Assembly: GCA_900169235.1 (NCBI GenBank) | Contig: FWCC01000137.1 | Coordinates: 248,001-312,000 of the forward strand | From: Zarea fungicola | Taxonomy: Eukaryota > Ascomycota > Sordariomycetes > Hypocreales > Cordycipitaceae | DNA length: 64,000 nt | Direction: 5' to 3' | Part shown: one piece after another, positions 34,881 to 46,624 of the stretch | Layout of the letters: each line of letters begins with the position of its first letter | Numbering within the stretch: the first letter of the stretch is position 1 | Notes under the pieces: model-generated | What the model was told of the DNA's origin: nothing | Seen by the model: only the letters and a program-made list of their open reading frames with translations | Databases searched by the model: none | Translations under genes and position numbers: made by a program

Positions 34881-35935
34881 GGTAGAGTTTTCTAAAATTG
34901 GCTGTTGCAGTTCTCGTTCTTTTTTGTTCTTCTTTTCTATTTTTTTTCTACAGGCCGATTGACTGTGTTTGCTGTGAGCGTTCAGGTTCGATTACACAAA
35001 ATCCGCAAAAGAGAGCAACGTTCTAAACTGATCCCAGATAGCCTTTGGGGTCTTGATAGGCATATATAGGTATGCGTCGAGGGACAATCAGGAGTAAACA
35101 AACTTTCTTCCTGCTGGTAAGCAGAGCCCATTCTGAGTCACCGGTGAGAAAAAAGAGCCCCGCCTCGCTGCTACGTTGACATTAATTGGGCAGCATCGCG
35201 AGACGAAGATGTTCACGATACTTAAAAGACAATACTTGAATTATAGTGCAAATGTTACTTTTCAGGCGGAAAAAAAAGCAAGAACCTCAATACTTGATAT
35301 CTTAAGGCTGCATCAAAGCTTCAAGTTCGGGTCTTTGGTTCAGATCCCTTCTACCCTTATTAACTTAGTCAACGCCACACGCAGGAGGTGTTTCCAGTTA
35401 GAACCCAGGAAACCTACATTGGCCAGTGCTGCGTAATATTATAAAACAACGGATTCTCTGACTTCATTTATTTATATTGCTGTCGCTTTCAGCCACGGGG
35501 TGCATCTATCCCTATATCCGACTCCCAAGCTCTGTCCCGTTTGCGGGCGTCGGTATCCCCGATAACCCCAGGCCTAGTGATTGCCAAATTGGGCCATATT
35601 GTACGGCATCCGGGCCAGAGACGTGACCGGCTCCGACCTGCCTCAGCCTTATACGGCCGGCAATGGCTAAACTGCCGCTTAAAATGCTCTGTCGATGCCA
35701 CCATTCCTGGATTAAATTGGTATTGATTAGAAATAATTATAGGAGAAATCAACACTTTGTCTCCGCTAACTTCGGACCGAACTGCGCTCCCTGTGTTACC
35801 ACCCCGAGTGAGCTTGCTGGCCGTGTGAATTATGTATATAATATATAGAACAATGCCAATACAACAAATAAAACAAATGAGATCCATTCAAGATCGATTG
35901 CTTTAATTAGGGACATTACTGGTGTTCTTGTTAAC
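34881..35935. other. intergenic: shared divergent promoter of methyltransferase and MFS genes
   Basis: About 1.05 kb. It contains an AT run near 35830-35850 and a T-rich stretch near 34915-34950 next to the methyltransferase start. No gene seen; a minus-strand frame at 35489-35887 looks non-coding. Confidence 0.4.
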
Positions 35936-38173
35936 ATGGAAAAGTAAGCCATTTGACTTCTGTGCAAGACTTTAGCTGACAGCGAGCAAGAACCACACAG
36001 GATGAAGCTCATGGCCCGACACACGTTGACGCAAAACCTTTGGGAGGTAGCGACGCATCAATCACGAATACAACTCTGGATAAAAATGACGCAAAAATCC
36101 CAGAGCTTGCCAAGGTTGCTTCTATGGACAGTCCACCAAACAGGCTGGCAACAGCTGCAGTCTTTGTTGGTCTTGCCTTGATGATTATCTGCATCGCCTT
36201 GGTATTTTTTTTTCCCCATTTCAATTTTTGTTATCCTGTTTTACATCAAGCTTTGATTAACTAAAACCTGTGATTGTTGCCATTCCTTTAGGATCGATCC
36301 ATCGTTTCGACAGCTATCCCGAAGATTACATCCGAGTTTCACTCGCTCCCCGACGTTGGCTGGTACGGCTCCGCCTATCTGATGACCACCTGCAGCCTGC
36401 AGCTCTTCTTTGGCAAGCTGTACACGGAATTTCAAGTGAAATGGGTATTCTTGGCGGCACTGGTTACTTTCGAGGTCGGTTCCGTCATTTGCGCGGCGGC
36501 ACCGAGCTCCGTCGTGTTAATCATTGGGCGTGCCGTTGCTGGAGCAGGCTGCGCAGGGCTTTACTCGGGCGCCTTTATTGTAAGCATCTGCGCTATTTTC
36601 TTTTTTTAAACAAAATGGAGTTGCTTATCAAAGTCGCACCTTTGTTAGATGGTGCGGTTGTCTTTCCCGATTCATCAGCTGCCCCAATATTCTGGCGTCT
36701 TGGGAGGCATGTCTGGCTTGGCTCAAATCATTGCGCCAACCTTGGGAGGTGAGCCCATCCAGATGACGGCTTAATCTTGGGAGATGAAATCTAACAAATA
36801 GAAACAAGGTGTATTTACTGACAAGGCCTCATGGAGTAAGTCGGCTTGGCGTGTAATCGGATGGCACGAACGGCAAAACTAACCATGCATGTTCTAGGAT
36901 GGTGTTTCTGGATCAACCTTCCCATCGGCGGCATCACATTCTTTACCATTCTATTCTTCGTCACACTCCCAGCGCAGAAGAAGCAGACGAAATATGACTA
37001 CAGTCTCAAGAGCGTCATTTCACGCTTCGACCTGATTGGCACCGCCATCTTCATCCCTGCCAACATCTGCCTGCTCCTGGCCCTGCAATGGGGTGGTGTC
37101 AAGTATGCCTGGGGTCAGTGGCGCATAATTCTACTTCTCGTCCTTTTCGCCGTGTTACTTGTGCTATGGCTAGCATCACAGTACGTGCAAGGCAACAAAG
37201 CGACGCTGCCATTGGCTACGATGAGACAGCGATCGCTGGCCAGCGGCGCCTTCTACTCCTTTTGCTGTTTTGCTGCGTTTTTCTTGATAATCTACTATGT
37301 GCCCATTTGGTTTCAAGCGGTGCGCGGTGTTTCTGCCTACACATCCGGTGTAAACCTGTTGACTGCCAGTGCCGCCATGGCCGTGGCAGTGATTTCGTCA
37401 GGCTTTCTTGTAGGCATTTTCCCACGGCTTCGTATTATTCGTTTCTTGTGGTTCCTATTGTGTTGGTTATTGCGCTAACTATAATGTAGGTTAGTAAAAT
37501 TGGTTATTATGTGCCCAACATGATTGCGTCTGTCATTGTGACATCAGTTGGGTGCGGCCTCATTTGTACCTTTGACCGCCACACAAGCACGGCTAAATGG
37601 TGAGTGTGATTTTCATAAAAAATAGTGAATACCTGCTCAGAGTTCCTCTTGTATGCTAATATTAGGGCAACCAACAGGGCTGCATCACTTGTCATCATGG
37701 GTCTGGGTGTTGGCGTAGGCATCCAACAGCCCATTATAGCGGCCCAGACTATCTTCACCGGTCCAGAGGTTGCCATCAGCACGAGCATTCTCATCTTTCT
37801 GCAGACCTTTTCTGGGACCATTTTCCTCTCTGTCGCGCAAAACTCTTTTGAGGGCAAACTGCAAAGCATCATCCGACATGAAATTCCGAGCGTCAACCCG
37901 GCCGATGTGCTGAACGTCGGTGCTTCTGAACTCGGCGACGCCATGCGTCTCAAGTACCCCAACCAAGTGGATGCCATTCTGGACGCATATAACCGAGGGC
38001 TGCGGTCGGTATTTATAATGGCTGTCATCCTTGCCTGCCTGGGTGCACTTGGTTTGCCATTTATGGAGTGGCGCACAGTCAAAAAGGCTATCAACGGTGC
38101 CACGTCCACAGATAAGGCCGAGGAGAAGGGGGAAGGTGCTGGGATGAAGATAATCAATAAAGCAGCAGAATAA
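35936..38173 (+). CDS. MFS transporter, DHA2 drug:H+ antiporter type
   Basis: A 587-aa multi-pass exporter in eight exons: 35936-35943, 35991-36201, 36292-36579, 36649-36748, 36809-36835, 36898-37409, 37490-37599 and 37666-38173. Exon 1 has only 8 nt (ATG GAA AA) and exon 5 only 27 nt; all joins keep the frame. DHA2 landmarks are [14 protein letters not shown] after the first membrane segment, [31 protein letters not shown], and [13 protein letters not shown] created across the exon 5/6 junction. About 14 membrane segments are expected. The long hydrophilic N-terminus and the KKA/EK-rich tail are cytoplasmic. Fungal members export toxins, mycotoxins or drugs by proton exchange. It sits near a BVMO, a methyltransferase and oxidoreductases, which would suit export of a small metabolite. 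Confidence 0.88.
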
Positions 38174-38612
38174 GGGCTTATGAGGAAAAAAAGGGTCAGG
38201 CTAATCATCTTTCTGGCCGGAGAGGCTTGATTCCACTTGTGGCTTAAACATTCCTCAACTATAGCATTCCTCCATGTGTTTCGGCATGGATGACTAAGGG
38301 ATGCAAACAGCAAACAAATGCCAATTAGTTACACCATTTCAAGGATGGCAGAGTTTCATTTTGACAACTCTCCTTCATCACTTTCATCAATACAATTTAA
38401 TGATTTTTAAGCATTCCCACTCTAGTTAGCCTTTAAATACTGTTTCCCGTCAGAAAGACTCATTTCACATCGAATCAATCCATAGAGCAGCCATCGCGAG
38501 CAACGTCCGACCGCTCCGCTCTTCTTATGTTCCCCGCCGCTTATCAATTATCGGGCGAGACCATCAAGAACCAACAAAAGTTGTCGGCTGGCAAAAATAG
38601 TAGCAAGTCGGA
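38174..38612. other. intergenic: MFS 3' flank and F-box gene promoter
   Basis: About 440 bases. No further feature recognised. Confidence 0.4.
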
Positions 38613-39666
38613 ATGGATTGCTTAATTCTGCAAAAACTCCCCAATGAAGTGAGTCCCGATAAAATCCACGTATAGCCCGCGACTTGCTCACACGCAGACC
38701 AGATATTAGTCGCCGTCCTCGATCGCCTACCTATCAAGGAGCTGCTGAAGACTACCATTCTTTGTCATCGGTTCCATCAACTGGCTGTCCGCAGCTTATA
38801 CCAGCAGTTATTAGCAGTCTCGCCAATACCGGGCTATGAGCTCATTCTTGAGTGCTACCACCCAACTCTCAAGCTCTCCACACCGTATTTATCATGTCGC
38901 TACATGGGCACGCGCCACCCCAGTGACGGTGATTTTGATGACGCGGACGCCACCAGCGCGAAACAAAGAGATGCACTCAATCTGCCAAAGGTCTGCGAGC
39001 TGTATGCCTCCTTCCTCCCGGTCGTGACGGAGGAGAACCGCCGCAGACCGTTCCGCATGATCTGGCCGGCTTCGGTGATTAGCAGAAACGCAGCCGCGGG
39101 CTTTGACAGCGATGACGAGGTCGCCACGCAGGACCTGCACTTTGACGACGGCGTGCTCTTTTCGCAACTATGTACCGCGGTCAATCTCGTTACCGTGGGC
39201 AGGGTTCCAGGGATATTTGTTTCGCATTACAATATGAGCGAGCACGTCGTGCGGGTGTTTCGACGGTGGCTGGGCGAGATGGCGGCGGCGGCGGCCTCAA
39301 GTGACGACGGGCCGTGGGACGGCGCGGCCAAGGTGCCAATCACATCGAATCATATACTCTGGGTGGATGGCGCAGCGAAAAACATTGGGCTGCGATTCCA
39401 TGTGTCGCTTGGCCCGGCGGAGAGGATGCCGCTGCTGACTGGGCCAGAGGATGAGGACCCAGCCGTGTCTTATACGCTGACCTACCAAGGTTTGCCCTCC
39501 TTACTTTTTCCTTTTATTTTGTCTTGTATACTTTCAGATACTAATCTATGAGCTTCTAGAATTGTTGATCCGCTCAACAAGCCTGTTGCTGGCCGTCGAA
39601 GGATCCATCAGTCAGCAGAGGAATCCATCACACAACGCAATCATATTGTCATCCGCCGCCACGTAA
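38613..39666 (+). CDS. F-box domain protein
   Basis: A 309-aa protein in three exons: 38613-38648, 38703-39489 and 39560-39666. Splicing exon 1 to exon 2 gives LPNEILVAVLDRLPIKELLK, a typical F-box opening, followed by TTILCHRFHQLAV. This supports the acceptor ACCAG at 38702 over the nearby GCAG. F-box proteins bind Skp1 and bring targets to an SCF ubiquitin ligase. The rest of the protein shows no LRR or WD repeats. It has an acidic segment (SDGDFDDADATS), a Pro/Arg region and a middle segment with alternating hydrophobic residues. Such orphan F-box proteins are numerous in Hypocreales. The last exon adds 35 residues (ELLIRSTSLLLAVEG onwards). Target unknown. Confidence 0.78.
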
Positions 39667-40810
39667 AAAGGGGATTGAAGGCAGACGAGCACGCACACAG
39701 GAATTTTTAACACGTTTCAGCCCGCATACCATACTTCGTTGATCCCGCCCTGAATGACTGTCAGCTGTCTGACCAGACTCCTGGTAGGCCATGACTGCAG
39801 GACCGCGAGGTCTAATAACCAGATTAGGAGAAAAGGTGATGGCTCTACAAATACATCCAGTTAAAAAGCTAAGATTCTGTTATAAATTCAGCTAAAGTAT
39901 TATATTTTCTAATTTATTATTGATTTTTAAACTTGATGGAAAACTAGAATATTCAGATGCAGTAGTTTGGCGGTGGTCACCGCGTTGGGATGCACCGACC
40001 ACAGAATGTGTTGTAGTACAACCTGGTCATTTAAATGGAAGAAGTATGACGCCTTAAAGGAACAGCGACACATAGTTGAGGTGGTAGTTATTGGCGGAAT
40101 TAGTAAATGGGAATTAACGGAAACTTGGGGAACTAGGGCGGGGAGATAGGGTCTACAACCATGTCCAGCAGTGCCTCACCCTTCTTCTTTTACGAAATTT
40201 CTACTTATAATAGTTTAACACATGCCAAGCATGTACTATGAGTCGCATTTGATAATGTGTTCGGCGTGTTTGGGATTATTTATACCAACTACGTGCGATC
40301 GGGTTTGTATTTACGCTTAAAGTGGAAAGCGCCGGATTACCGGCCCCGGCCCATGGCCCGTTATTCCGAAGAGGAGATATCATTCCAGTGGTTGACGGAT
40401 TTACAGAAAAAGTTGTAAGAAGGAGACCGTCCGATGATCTGAGCCACCGAGCGGATCCTTTTTAGCTTCTTGGCTACCTCTAACTTTTGACTTTCGGGGA
40501 CTAGAGAGCTCGCCACAGAGAGAGGTCATCAGCTGGCTGTTGCGCCCTTCACCTCACGCCGAGTAATTGGGTGACGACTGCTAATACAAGACGGAAAGTG
40601 GATGCATTACAAGATTGAGGTGGCAAGTATAAGTATAGGCTTATTTCTTTGTCGTATCAAACAGGCCTCACTTTTTTGATGCCATGTGCTCTCACCCTTA
40701 CTACACTCACGAAAAACCAACACCTTGCACTTGACTCTCACGCAGATCTATCATCTCCCCATTTCTCTAATTTCCCTCCTCTTCTATTTTTTTTTCTTTT
40801 CAAGCAGAAA
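39667..40810. other. intergenic, partly AT-rich
   Basis: About 1.1 kb. The stretch 39870-39950 is strongly AT-rich. A TC-rich leader (40755-40805) precedes the cupredoxin start. A 60-codon frame at 39967-40149 is not convincing. Confidence 0.4.
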
Positions 40811-41401
40811 ATGGTATCTTTCAAGCCGTCTGCCGCTGCATTTTTCTTGGCAGCCAACTCATGTGTTTCTGCGCAGACCACACACCGGATCAACGTAGGT
40901 CAAGGTGGCCAAAACGTCTATGACCCCCCCAACACCGTGGCAGCGACCGGCGACCTGCTCGAGTTTCACTTCTACCCCAGCAACCACACAGTCACTGAGG
41001 CCAGCTTCGGCGCCCCGTGCCGCCCTATTGGAGGTGCCTTCTTCTCCGGCTTCGTCGACACAACGGACGAAGATGGCACCACAACCTTTACCCATGTGCT
41101 GCTAGATGAGAGGCCGCTATTCTTCTACTGCTCGCAGGGAAACCACTGTCAGGCCGGCATGGTTGGGTCCATCAACGCCCAGAACGGCGGTAATACGCTT
41201 GAGGCTTTCAGAGATGCTGCGGCAAGCGCTCAGAGAAGTACTGCGCCGACCAGGGTAGCAGGTGGCAACGTGAATGTGAATGTGAGCAACAGCCGCCCAC
41301 CTCCCACCTCGACTACCAGCAGTAGGGCAGCTGGCGCCATGGCAACTGCTCCAGTAGCATTTGTGGGAGGTGCTATACTGGCACTGGCTGCTTTCACCTA
41401 A
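40811..41401 (+). CDS. GPI-tailed extracellular cupredoxin
   Basis: A single-exon 196-aa secreted protein. The start at 40811 (MVSFKPSAAAFFLA) places a signal peptide at residues 1-20 (ending VSAQT); upstream in-frame starts would bury it. A plastocyanin-like fold follows, with candidate type-1 copper ligands His in SNHTVTEASF, then Cys and His in FYCSQGNHCQAGM, with the Met of GM as axial ligand. The C-terminal third is Ser/Thr/Pro-rich (PPPTSTTSSRAAG) and ends in a hydrophobic tail (VAFVGGAILALAAFT), as expected for GPI attachment. This group is common in ascomycetes as wall-bound serine-rich cupredoxins, and its members are often induced in infection or stress. The copper-site Cys/His/Met spacing is intact. 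The function in electron transfer or copper binding is not established. Confidence 0.9.
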   Translation: MVSFKPSAAAFFLAANSCVSAQTTHRINVGQGGQNVYDPPNTVAATGDLLEFHFYPSNHTVTEASFGAPCRPIGGAFFSGFVDTTDEDGTTTFTHVLLDERPLFFYCSQGNHCQAGMVGSINAQNGGNTLEAFRDAAASAQRSTAPTRVAGGNVNVNVSNSRPPPTSTTSSRAAGAMATAPVAFVGGAILALAAFT

Positions 41402-42059
41402 GGTACTAAAGGTATACTGGGCAGCGAGAGTATCGGGCTGTAATACGAGTTGAGAGGACACCCGTGCCTAAGGACGACCTGGACCGTACCGAAGTTGGTC
41501 TCCGGGCTCAAGGGCAACAACCCATACCGAACAGTGGTACAAGTTAACCGATTAAGCTGGCACAAAGGTGGAATAGATTATTACAGCCCAAAAATAATAA
41601 GTGTTTTATTGACTATTGAGCTTGGCTTGAACTGTTTTTTCCCTTTCTAATAAGTGGCTAGTGACACGGGTCCATTCTCGAAGAAGCGAGGAAGTCTCTT
41701 CTCTAAAATAAACAAATAAAAATGACTTCCTTATGTGAAAAAAACTTCTGGGTATTAAAATGGCGACCTTACTCTGCAATGCAGAGAAAATAAAGATTGA
41801 ACAGACTAGTGGCGCAAGGGCGGGTATTTTGACGAATGACATTCGTACGCCAGTATAAAGCACGTCATGTACCCTTTATTAGCCGAGTATGACATTGAGG
41901 GTTATTTTACCGAATAACACGCCGCAGAGAGTCATCACCTTAAATTTTTGCCGTTTGTAGCCCAAGATAAAATTCCGTTACTCCGCTGTCGAACGCCAGT
42001 CATGAGGTGGCTCGCGCAGGCCACATTTACCAGGTTGTTAGTTGCCCCGTACATGGTTG
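41402..42059. other. intergenic: cupredoxin 3' flank and aspartase promoter
   Basis: About 660 bases, AT-rich in the middle (41580-41760). No gene seen. Confidence 0.4.
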
Positions 42060-43535
42060 ATGTCGCCAAACCATGCGAAAATGGGAGCCGAAATTACAAA
42101 TATGGAAATCAATTCACCGACGATTGAACGAGTAGAGAGAGATGGCATCGGTCAGCTTCAGCTTCCGACAAATGTTTTGTACGGCATCAACGTCGCTCGC
42201 TCGCTTGCCAACTTTCCCATTTCTGGACGATCCATAGCATCATGGCCAAGCTTTGTCCGGGCCTTTTCTCTCGTTAAGCAGGCTGCAGCTCGTGCAAACA
42301 GCGAAATTGGTTGCCTGGGAGAGGAGCAGGCGCGTGCCATTTTTGACGCGTGCGAAGGCATCAAAGCTGGGAAATATGACAACCATCTAGTCGTTGACAT
42401 GCTCGAGGGATCTGGCGGAACGTCTACAAATATGAACTTCAACGAGGTGATTGCCAACATCGCCACCAAGTCTTTGCGGCAGACGCTTTCCGAACATTGC
42501 CTCCCAATACACCCAAATGACCATGTCAACATGGGCCAGTCGACTAATGATGTGCTCCCAACAGCCATGAAGCTGGCCATCTACTACGAAATGGAAAATA
42601 CTACTCCTGCTCTTTTGAAGCTGGCTGACGCATTCGCAAAGAAACGCGAGGAGCTCTCATCAGTTCTTCGTCTTGGACGGACATGCCTGCAAGATGCGCA
42701 GCCCATGACCTATGGTCAGGCATTTGGTGGATACGAGGCAGTCATCAGGCGACATGCCCAGCAGCTGGAGTTGTTGCGGAAACAATTCCTGGTGCTCCCA
42801 TTGGGCGGAACAGCTATTGGCACTGGATTTGGATCGCGGCCAGGGTATAAGTTGGCCGTGTACCGGCACCTTTCCTGCCTCTCAGGCGTCCAAGTGAGCC
42901 CTGCAGCCGATCCATTTGACGCAATGCAAAACATGGATACTTGCGCCCGTTTGTCAGCTGAGTTGAGAAACACGGCCAACACGCTGTCCAAAATCTCAAA
43001 TGACTTTATTACACTGTCTTCTGGTCCCGGTGGCGGTATTGGGGAAATTTCTCTGCCCGAAGTTCAGGCTGGGTCTTCCATAATGCCAGGCAAAGTAAAC
43101 CCCGTCATACCAATGGCGGTCTGTCAGGTCTCGTTTGCCATTGCGGGGAATGATGCTAGTATATCAATGGCTTGCCATCAGGGTATGCTTGAGATAAACC
43201 ACTTCGAGATGGTGGTCTGCGACCGCCTCCTCGATAGCATCCGACTCCTTGCTAGCACTGCCACGGTCTTTTCCAGTCGATGCGTCGAAGGGATGCGCGC
43301 AAATAAAGAAGTCTCATACAAACACTTGCTTGCATCCAGCGCACTAGCAACTGCTCTTGTCCCCGAGCTAGGCTACGCGCGTGTCTCCAGTCTTGTTCGT
43401 CAGGCGCAAGCAGAGCAGCGGCCATTTTTAGAAGTCGCGATTGAGAAAGGGTCCATCAGTGAGCATGAGGTAGTGAAAATTTTGAACCGCTCTGCACAAG
43501 TGGAGAAAATGGGAAAAAATGGTAGGTCACAATAG
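42060..43535 (+). CDS. Aspartate ammonia-lyase (aspartase/fumarase superfamily)
   Basis: An intronless protein of 491 aa from the ATG at 42060; another in-frame ATG at 42081 would shorten it by seven residues. Superfamily motifs are complete: GSGGTSTNMNFNEVIAN (near 122), HPNDHVNMGQSTNDVLPTAM (near 155) and the signature GSSIMPGKVNP (near 341) on the catalytic loop. The residues after the signature, KVNPVIP, are those of aspartases; class II fumarases have KVNPTQ. Aspartase splits L-aspartate into fumarate and ammonia, feeding carbon into the TCA cycle and releasing nitrogen. The lack of a mitochondrial presequence suggests a cytosolic enzyme. A Zn2Cys6 regulator, a peptidase and an SDR gene follow in the same direction. 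Single-exon structure and aspartase type would also fit an old bacterial origin, which is not shown. Confidence 0.88.
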   Translation: MSPNHAKMGAEITNMEINSPTIERVERDGIGQLQLPTNVLYGINVARSLANFPISGRSIASWPSFVRAFSLVKQAAARANSEIGCLGEEQARAIFDACEGIKAGKYDNHLVVDMLEGSGGTSTNMNFNEVIANIATKSLRQTLSEHCLPIHPNDHVNMGQSTNDVLPTAMKLAIYYEMENTTPALLKLADAFAKKREELSSVLRLGRTCLQDAQPMTYGQAFGGYEAVIRRHAQQLELLRKQFLVLPLGGTAIGTGFGSRPGYKLAVYRHLSCLSGVQVSPAADPFDAMQNMDTCARLSAELRNTANTLSKISNDFITLSSGPGGGIGEISLPEVQAGSSIMPGKVNPVIPMAVCQVSFAIAGNDASISMACHQGMLEINHFEMVVCDRLLDSIRLLASTATVFSSRCVEGMRANKEVSYKHLLASSALATALVPELGYARVSSLVRQAQAEQRPFLEVAIEKGSISEHEVVKILNRSAQVEKMGKNGRSQ

Positions 43536-44547
43536 CAAATAAGTTAAAAGGGTTGAACATGGTTGCATTCATAACTATGAGGGTTACATTCTGATGTCAG
43601 ATAATGTATCGTAAAAACGAGGACACTCTGCAGCACTTATAGCAGGGACGCAAAATCAAATCCGTACAGGATATCTATTCATATTCGCTTAATTACACTC
43701 TATTAGAATACACACTATCGGATTGACTTTCATATTATTTCATCCACTCTGTTGCAAAAGCCTGCATTGGTGGCTCGAGCACCTCGTCTCGTCGGAATGG
43801 TCAACGATTCATGAATGACACTGTACCCGATTCAGCAAGTTTCGAGCCAGACGAAGCGGCCACTAGCAGATTTCGTTCAGCACTGAAGAGAAAACAATGT
43901 CAGCCACAGCGGCGGCCGGGTAATTCTATGTCTTCGGAATTAGCGTTGTTTTCTTCGCTTGTTTCCTCATTTCACATTATCCACAAGCGCATGTCTGTGG
44001 AGAATCCTATCGCCTGCCTCTCAAGAGGGAACAATACGGGGCTGTTTGGATGTTTCGCACACTGCTTGCCATGAAAATTGCTTGCCATGGAGATTGCTTG
44101 CCTATGCACGCTGCCCTTTTCTTTCAAGCTTCATGTGTTTCTAGGCCACTATAAAGGCTCACCGAGGTTATGCTCATTTGAGCATCAAAGTTCCTAGTTG
44201 CAAACTGCCTCTATCTACCATCGTGGCTCTCATGAACCAAGTCATGCATCACGACTCAACGAGCTAACTAGTCAGCGCGAATCGCCCCAGTTAAGCCCCA
44301 GTAGTTGCTACTCTGCAACTTATTTATTGGCTGGAATAGCCGTCTGTCGTCATGTTCCTGATTTGGGAAGAGCACATGTAGTAAAAGAACATTGCGTTTC
44401 TTTCTTTGCAGTACATTGGATACATGGCATCTGCAACATAGAAAGCAAACCCAACCAGGAGAAACACTCACTGACCGCCTGAAGCCTATGAGAACTGTGC
44501 ATCTGAGAAAGACGTTTGCTGCAGAACCGTAACAGTTGCATAACACA
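43536..44547. other. intergenic: aspartase 3' flank and regulator promoter
   Basis: About 1 kb. A TATAAAGG element at about 44151-44158 and a short imperfect triplication (units of ATTGCTTGCCATG type, about 44065-44105) are visible. The TATA-like site lies about 390 bases before the start codon, so a long 5' UTR is possible. No gene seen. Confidence 0.4.
44065..44105. repeat. short imperfect tandem repeat
   Basis: The unit TTGCTTGCC(ATG) occurs about three times within 40 bases, with small differences, in the promoter region of the Zn2Cys6 regulator gene. Confidence 0.5.
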
Positions 44548-46624
44548 ATGAGTGGCATGGATCAATTTGTACCTCTAAAGAAAAAGAGATCTAAATCCGG
44601 TATGTCCACTTTGTCGAAGGGACTTGTGACGAAATAGTCTGCAATGATTTTAGATTACCCATTTGGTACTGTTCATTTTTGTCGCGCAATAAAAACAATA
44701 AAAAAATAAACCGGGTCCTGCATAGGCTAATTTCAGTCAATATTAGGCTGTGTTGCATGCCGACAGCGCCGGATCAAATGCGACGACCCGAAGCCGACTT
44801 GTGGCAGATGTTGCCGCCTCGACATCACATGCAACAAACCTCCTCCTCAAGAACCACTTCAAAAGCGTCGGCAGGGTTTCGGGTCTATCAAACGTCGTCT
44901 CAATTGGAAACCGCCTCAAATCGCGTCCAGTTCTCAAGTTCGTCAAGATTCCGCTTTCTTCTCACGACCTCAATCACCTCAGGCGGTGTCGCCATGCCCG
45001 CTAATAGACGTCACCCCTACTATGAGCGCTTCCCCCGCCGCTCTACCTTCCCATCAAGGCGATTACACCAGCCTAAATTTATCGGATATGATGGGGCCAC
45101 ACTGGCCATTCAGTACACCAACAACCCCGGCCGTGCCTGTGGTATTCGCAGCTGATACATCCAGCTCGTCGATGCTCGAAGACTGGTGGCAAACCGCAGT
45201 TCAGCCTTGCGAGTCTGCAACTGACTTGTTTATGCCAACTCCGATGTCACCTGCATATGTAGCACAGCCGGTCGACGTCTTTTCAGTGGAAATGAACAAA
45301 GCCATACCGTTCTTATCGCCGGAGCCTTTGCCGCCTCGTGTGCTGAGTAGCTCCGCTAATCAATTCTCCTCTCCATCCACTCTCAAGTTTCCGAGCATAC
45401 CAGAGCTGGACTTGGGTGAGCGTAGTGCTCTAGACTATTACAGGCTGGTCTTCTCGCCGTCACGCACAGTAAGAGGCTTCTCTTGCTCGTCGTTCTCCAT
45501 TTTCCTTCGAATGGGCGCTCATAAGAAAGTAGTCTTACACTTCATCCTGGCGCTATCTCTGGACGGTTTTAAACGAATAGCAGGAAGCGACATTGTCAAG
45601 TCTCCCAATGAGCGCCTAAATAAGGGCATAAATCTGCTTCGGCAGGGCCTGATGACTGGGCCACACGATGAACACGAATGTGCGTCCATCTTGGCCGCGG
45701 CTTGGCTGTTGATGATCTTCATGCTGGAATGTGATGCCTCTGCAGAAGTCTACTCACATTTGCATTGGCTCAGACTGGCATTGGTAAGATTTCTCAAGAT
45801 ACGCAAATTGTATAGCTTGAGCGAGGAGAGCGTGCCAACTAGCCGCAGTCGTGATTTCCCTGGCGAATTTTACGGCAGTGCCACTCGCAGCTTTACAGCA
45901 AAAATTATTTGCCTGATCGTTGCTGCAGATGTTCAACTAGATTTAAGACGGTACGAAGGTTGCCTTGCACAGCTCTTTGGCCAGGATGCCAGCAACATTT
46001 ACGAATTTGCTCAAGCTGCTGAAGGCTACCTCCAGCTCAATCATGGCTCTGAATATCCAGCCACAGCAGCCTTGTACGATATCGAAGTGGCTGAGTGTAG
46101 CCGTTGTTATCTTTCCCTACATTTACTGTACCATAATATCAACCGCCTATTTTGGAAGGGGTTAGGAGACTATAATGCGCTGGAGAAGAGGATTGACGCG
46201 CTAGAGAAGGTACGAACCCAAACCATGGCAATATCGCAGTATTTTGCTTAATGTATTGACAATTATGTGTTTTCCGACTTAGAAATATGCCTCCTTTTTC
46301 TACATAGCCAAGTCACCGTATCCTGATACAGGTGCAAGCCACTCTCGTCTTCGTTTTCAGATTGATGCAGTGGTTACGGAGCTGAATGCGATTCGCATAT
46401 ACCTGTTCCGTTGCCGTGACCAAGAGCCTACCAATAATGAGAGAGCCGCTGTATTATCGTATCTCCATATTCGACATCGCATGCATCAGCACGGTGTGCA
46501 GTTCAGCTGGTTCAACCGCTCCTTTTTTATCGTCGGCAGTGAGGTAGAGGATCCAATACACCGCGATTGGATCCTGGACCGTATCACGAGTCCAGAGTTG
46601 AAACGAACATTACTAGAAGTTTAG
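44548..46624 (+). CDS. Zn2Cys6 fungal transcription factor
   Basis: A 618-aa nuclear regulator in three exons: 44548-44599, 44747-46209 and 46283-46624. The 17-codon first exon ends in a basic stretch (PLKKKRSKSG) and joins CVACRQRRIKC, completing the Zn2Cys6 cluster with spacing C-x2-C-x6-C-x6-C-x2-C-x6-C. A Ser/Pro-rich linker follows. The Fungal_trans_2-like middle region then starts at LGERSALDYYRLVF and continues with FLRMGAHKKVVLHFILALS. The second intron (GTACGA to CTTAG) removes 73 nt; reading through it hits a stop. The last exon holds FQIDAVVTELNAIRIYLFR and ends at 46624. The family binds CGG triplets as dimers. Its place between the aspartase and the S9 peptidase genes suggests, but does not show, control of those neighbours. 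Confidence 0.88.
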
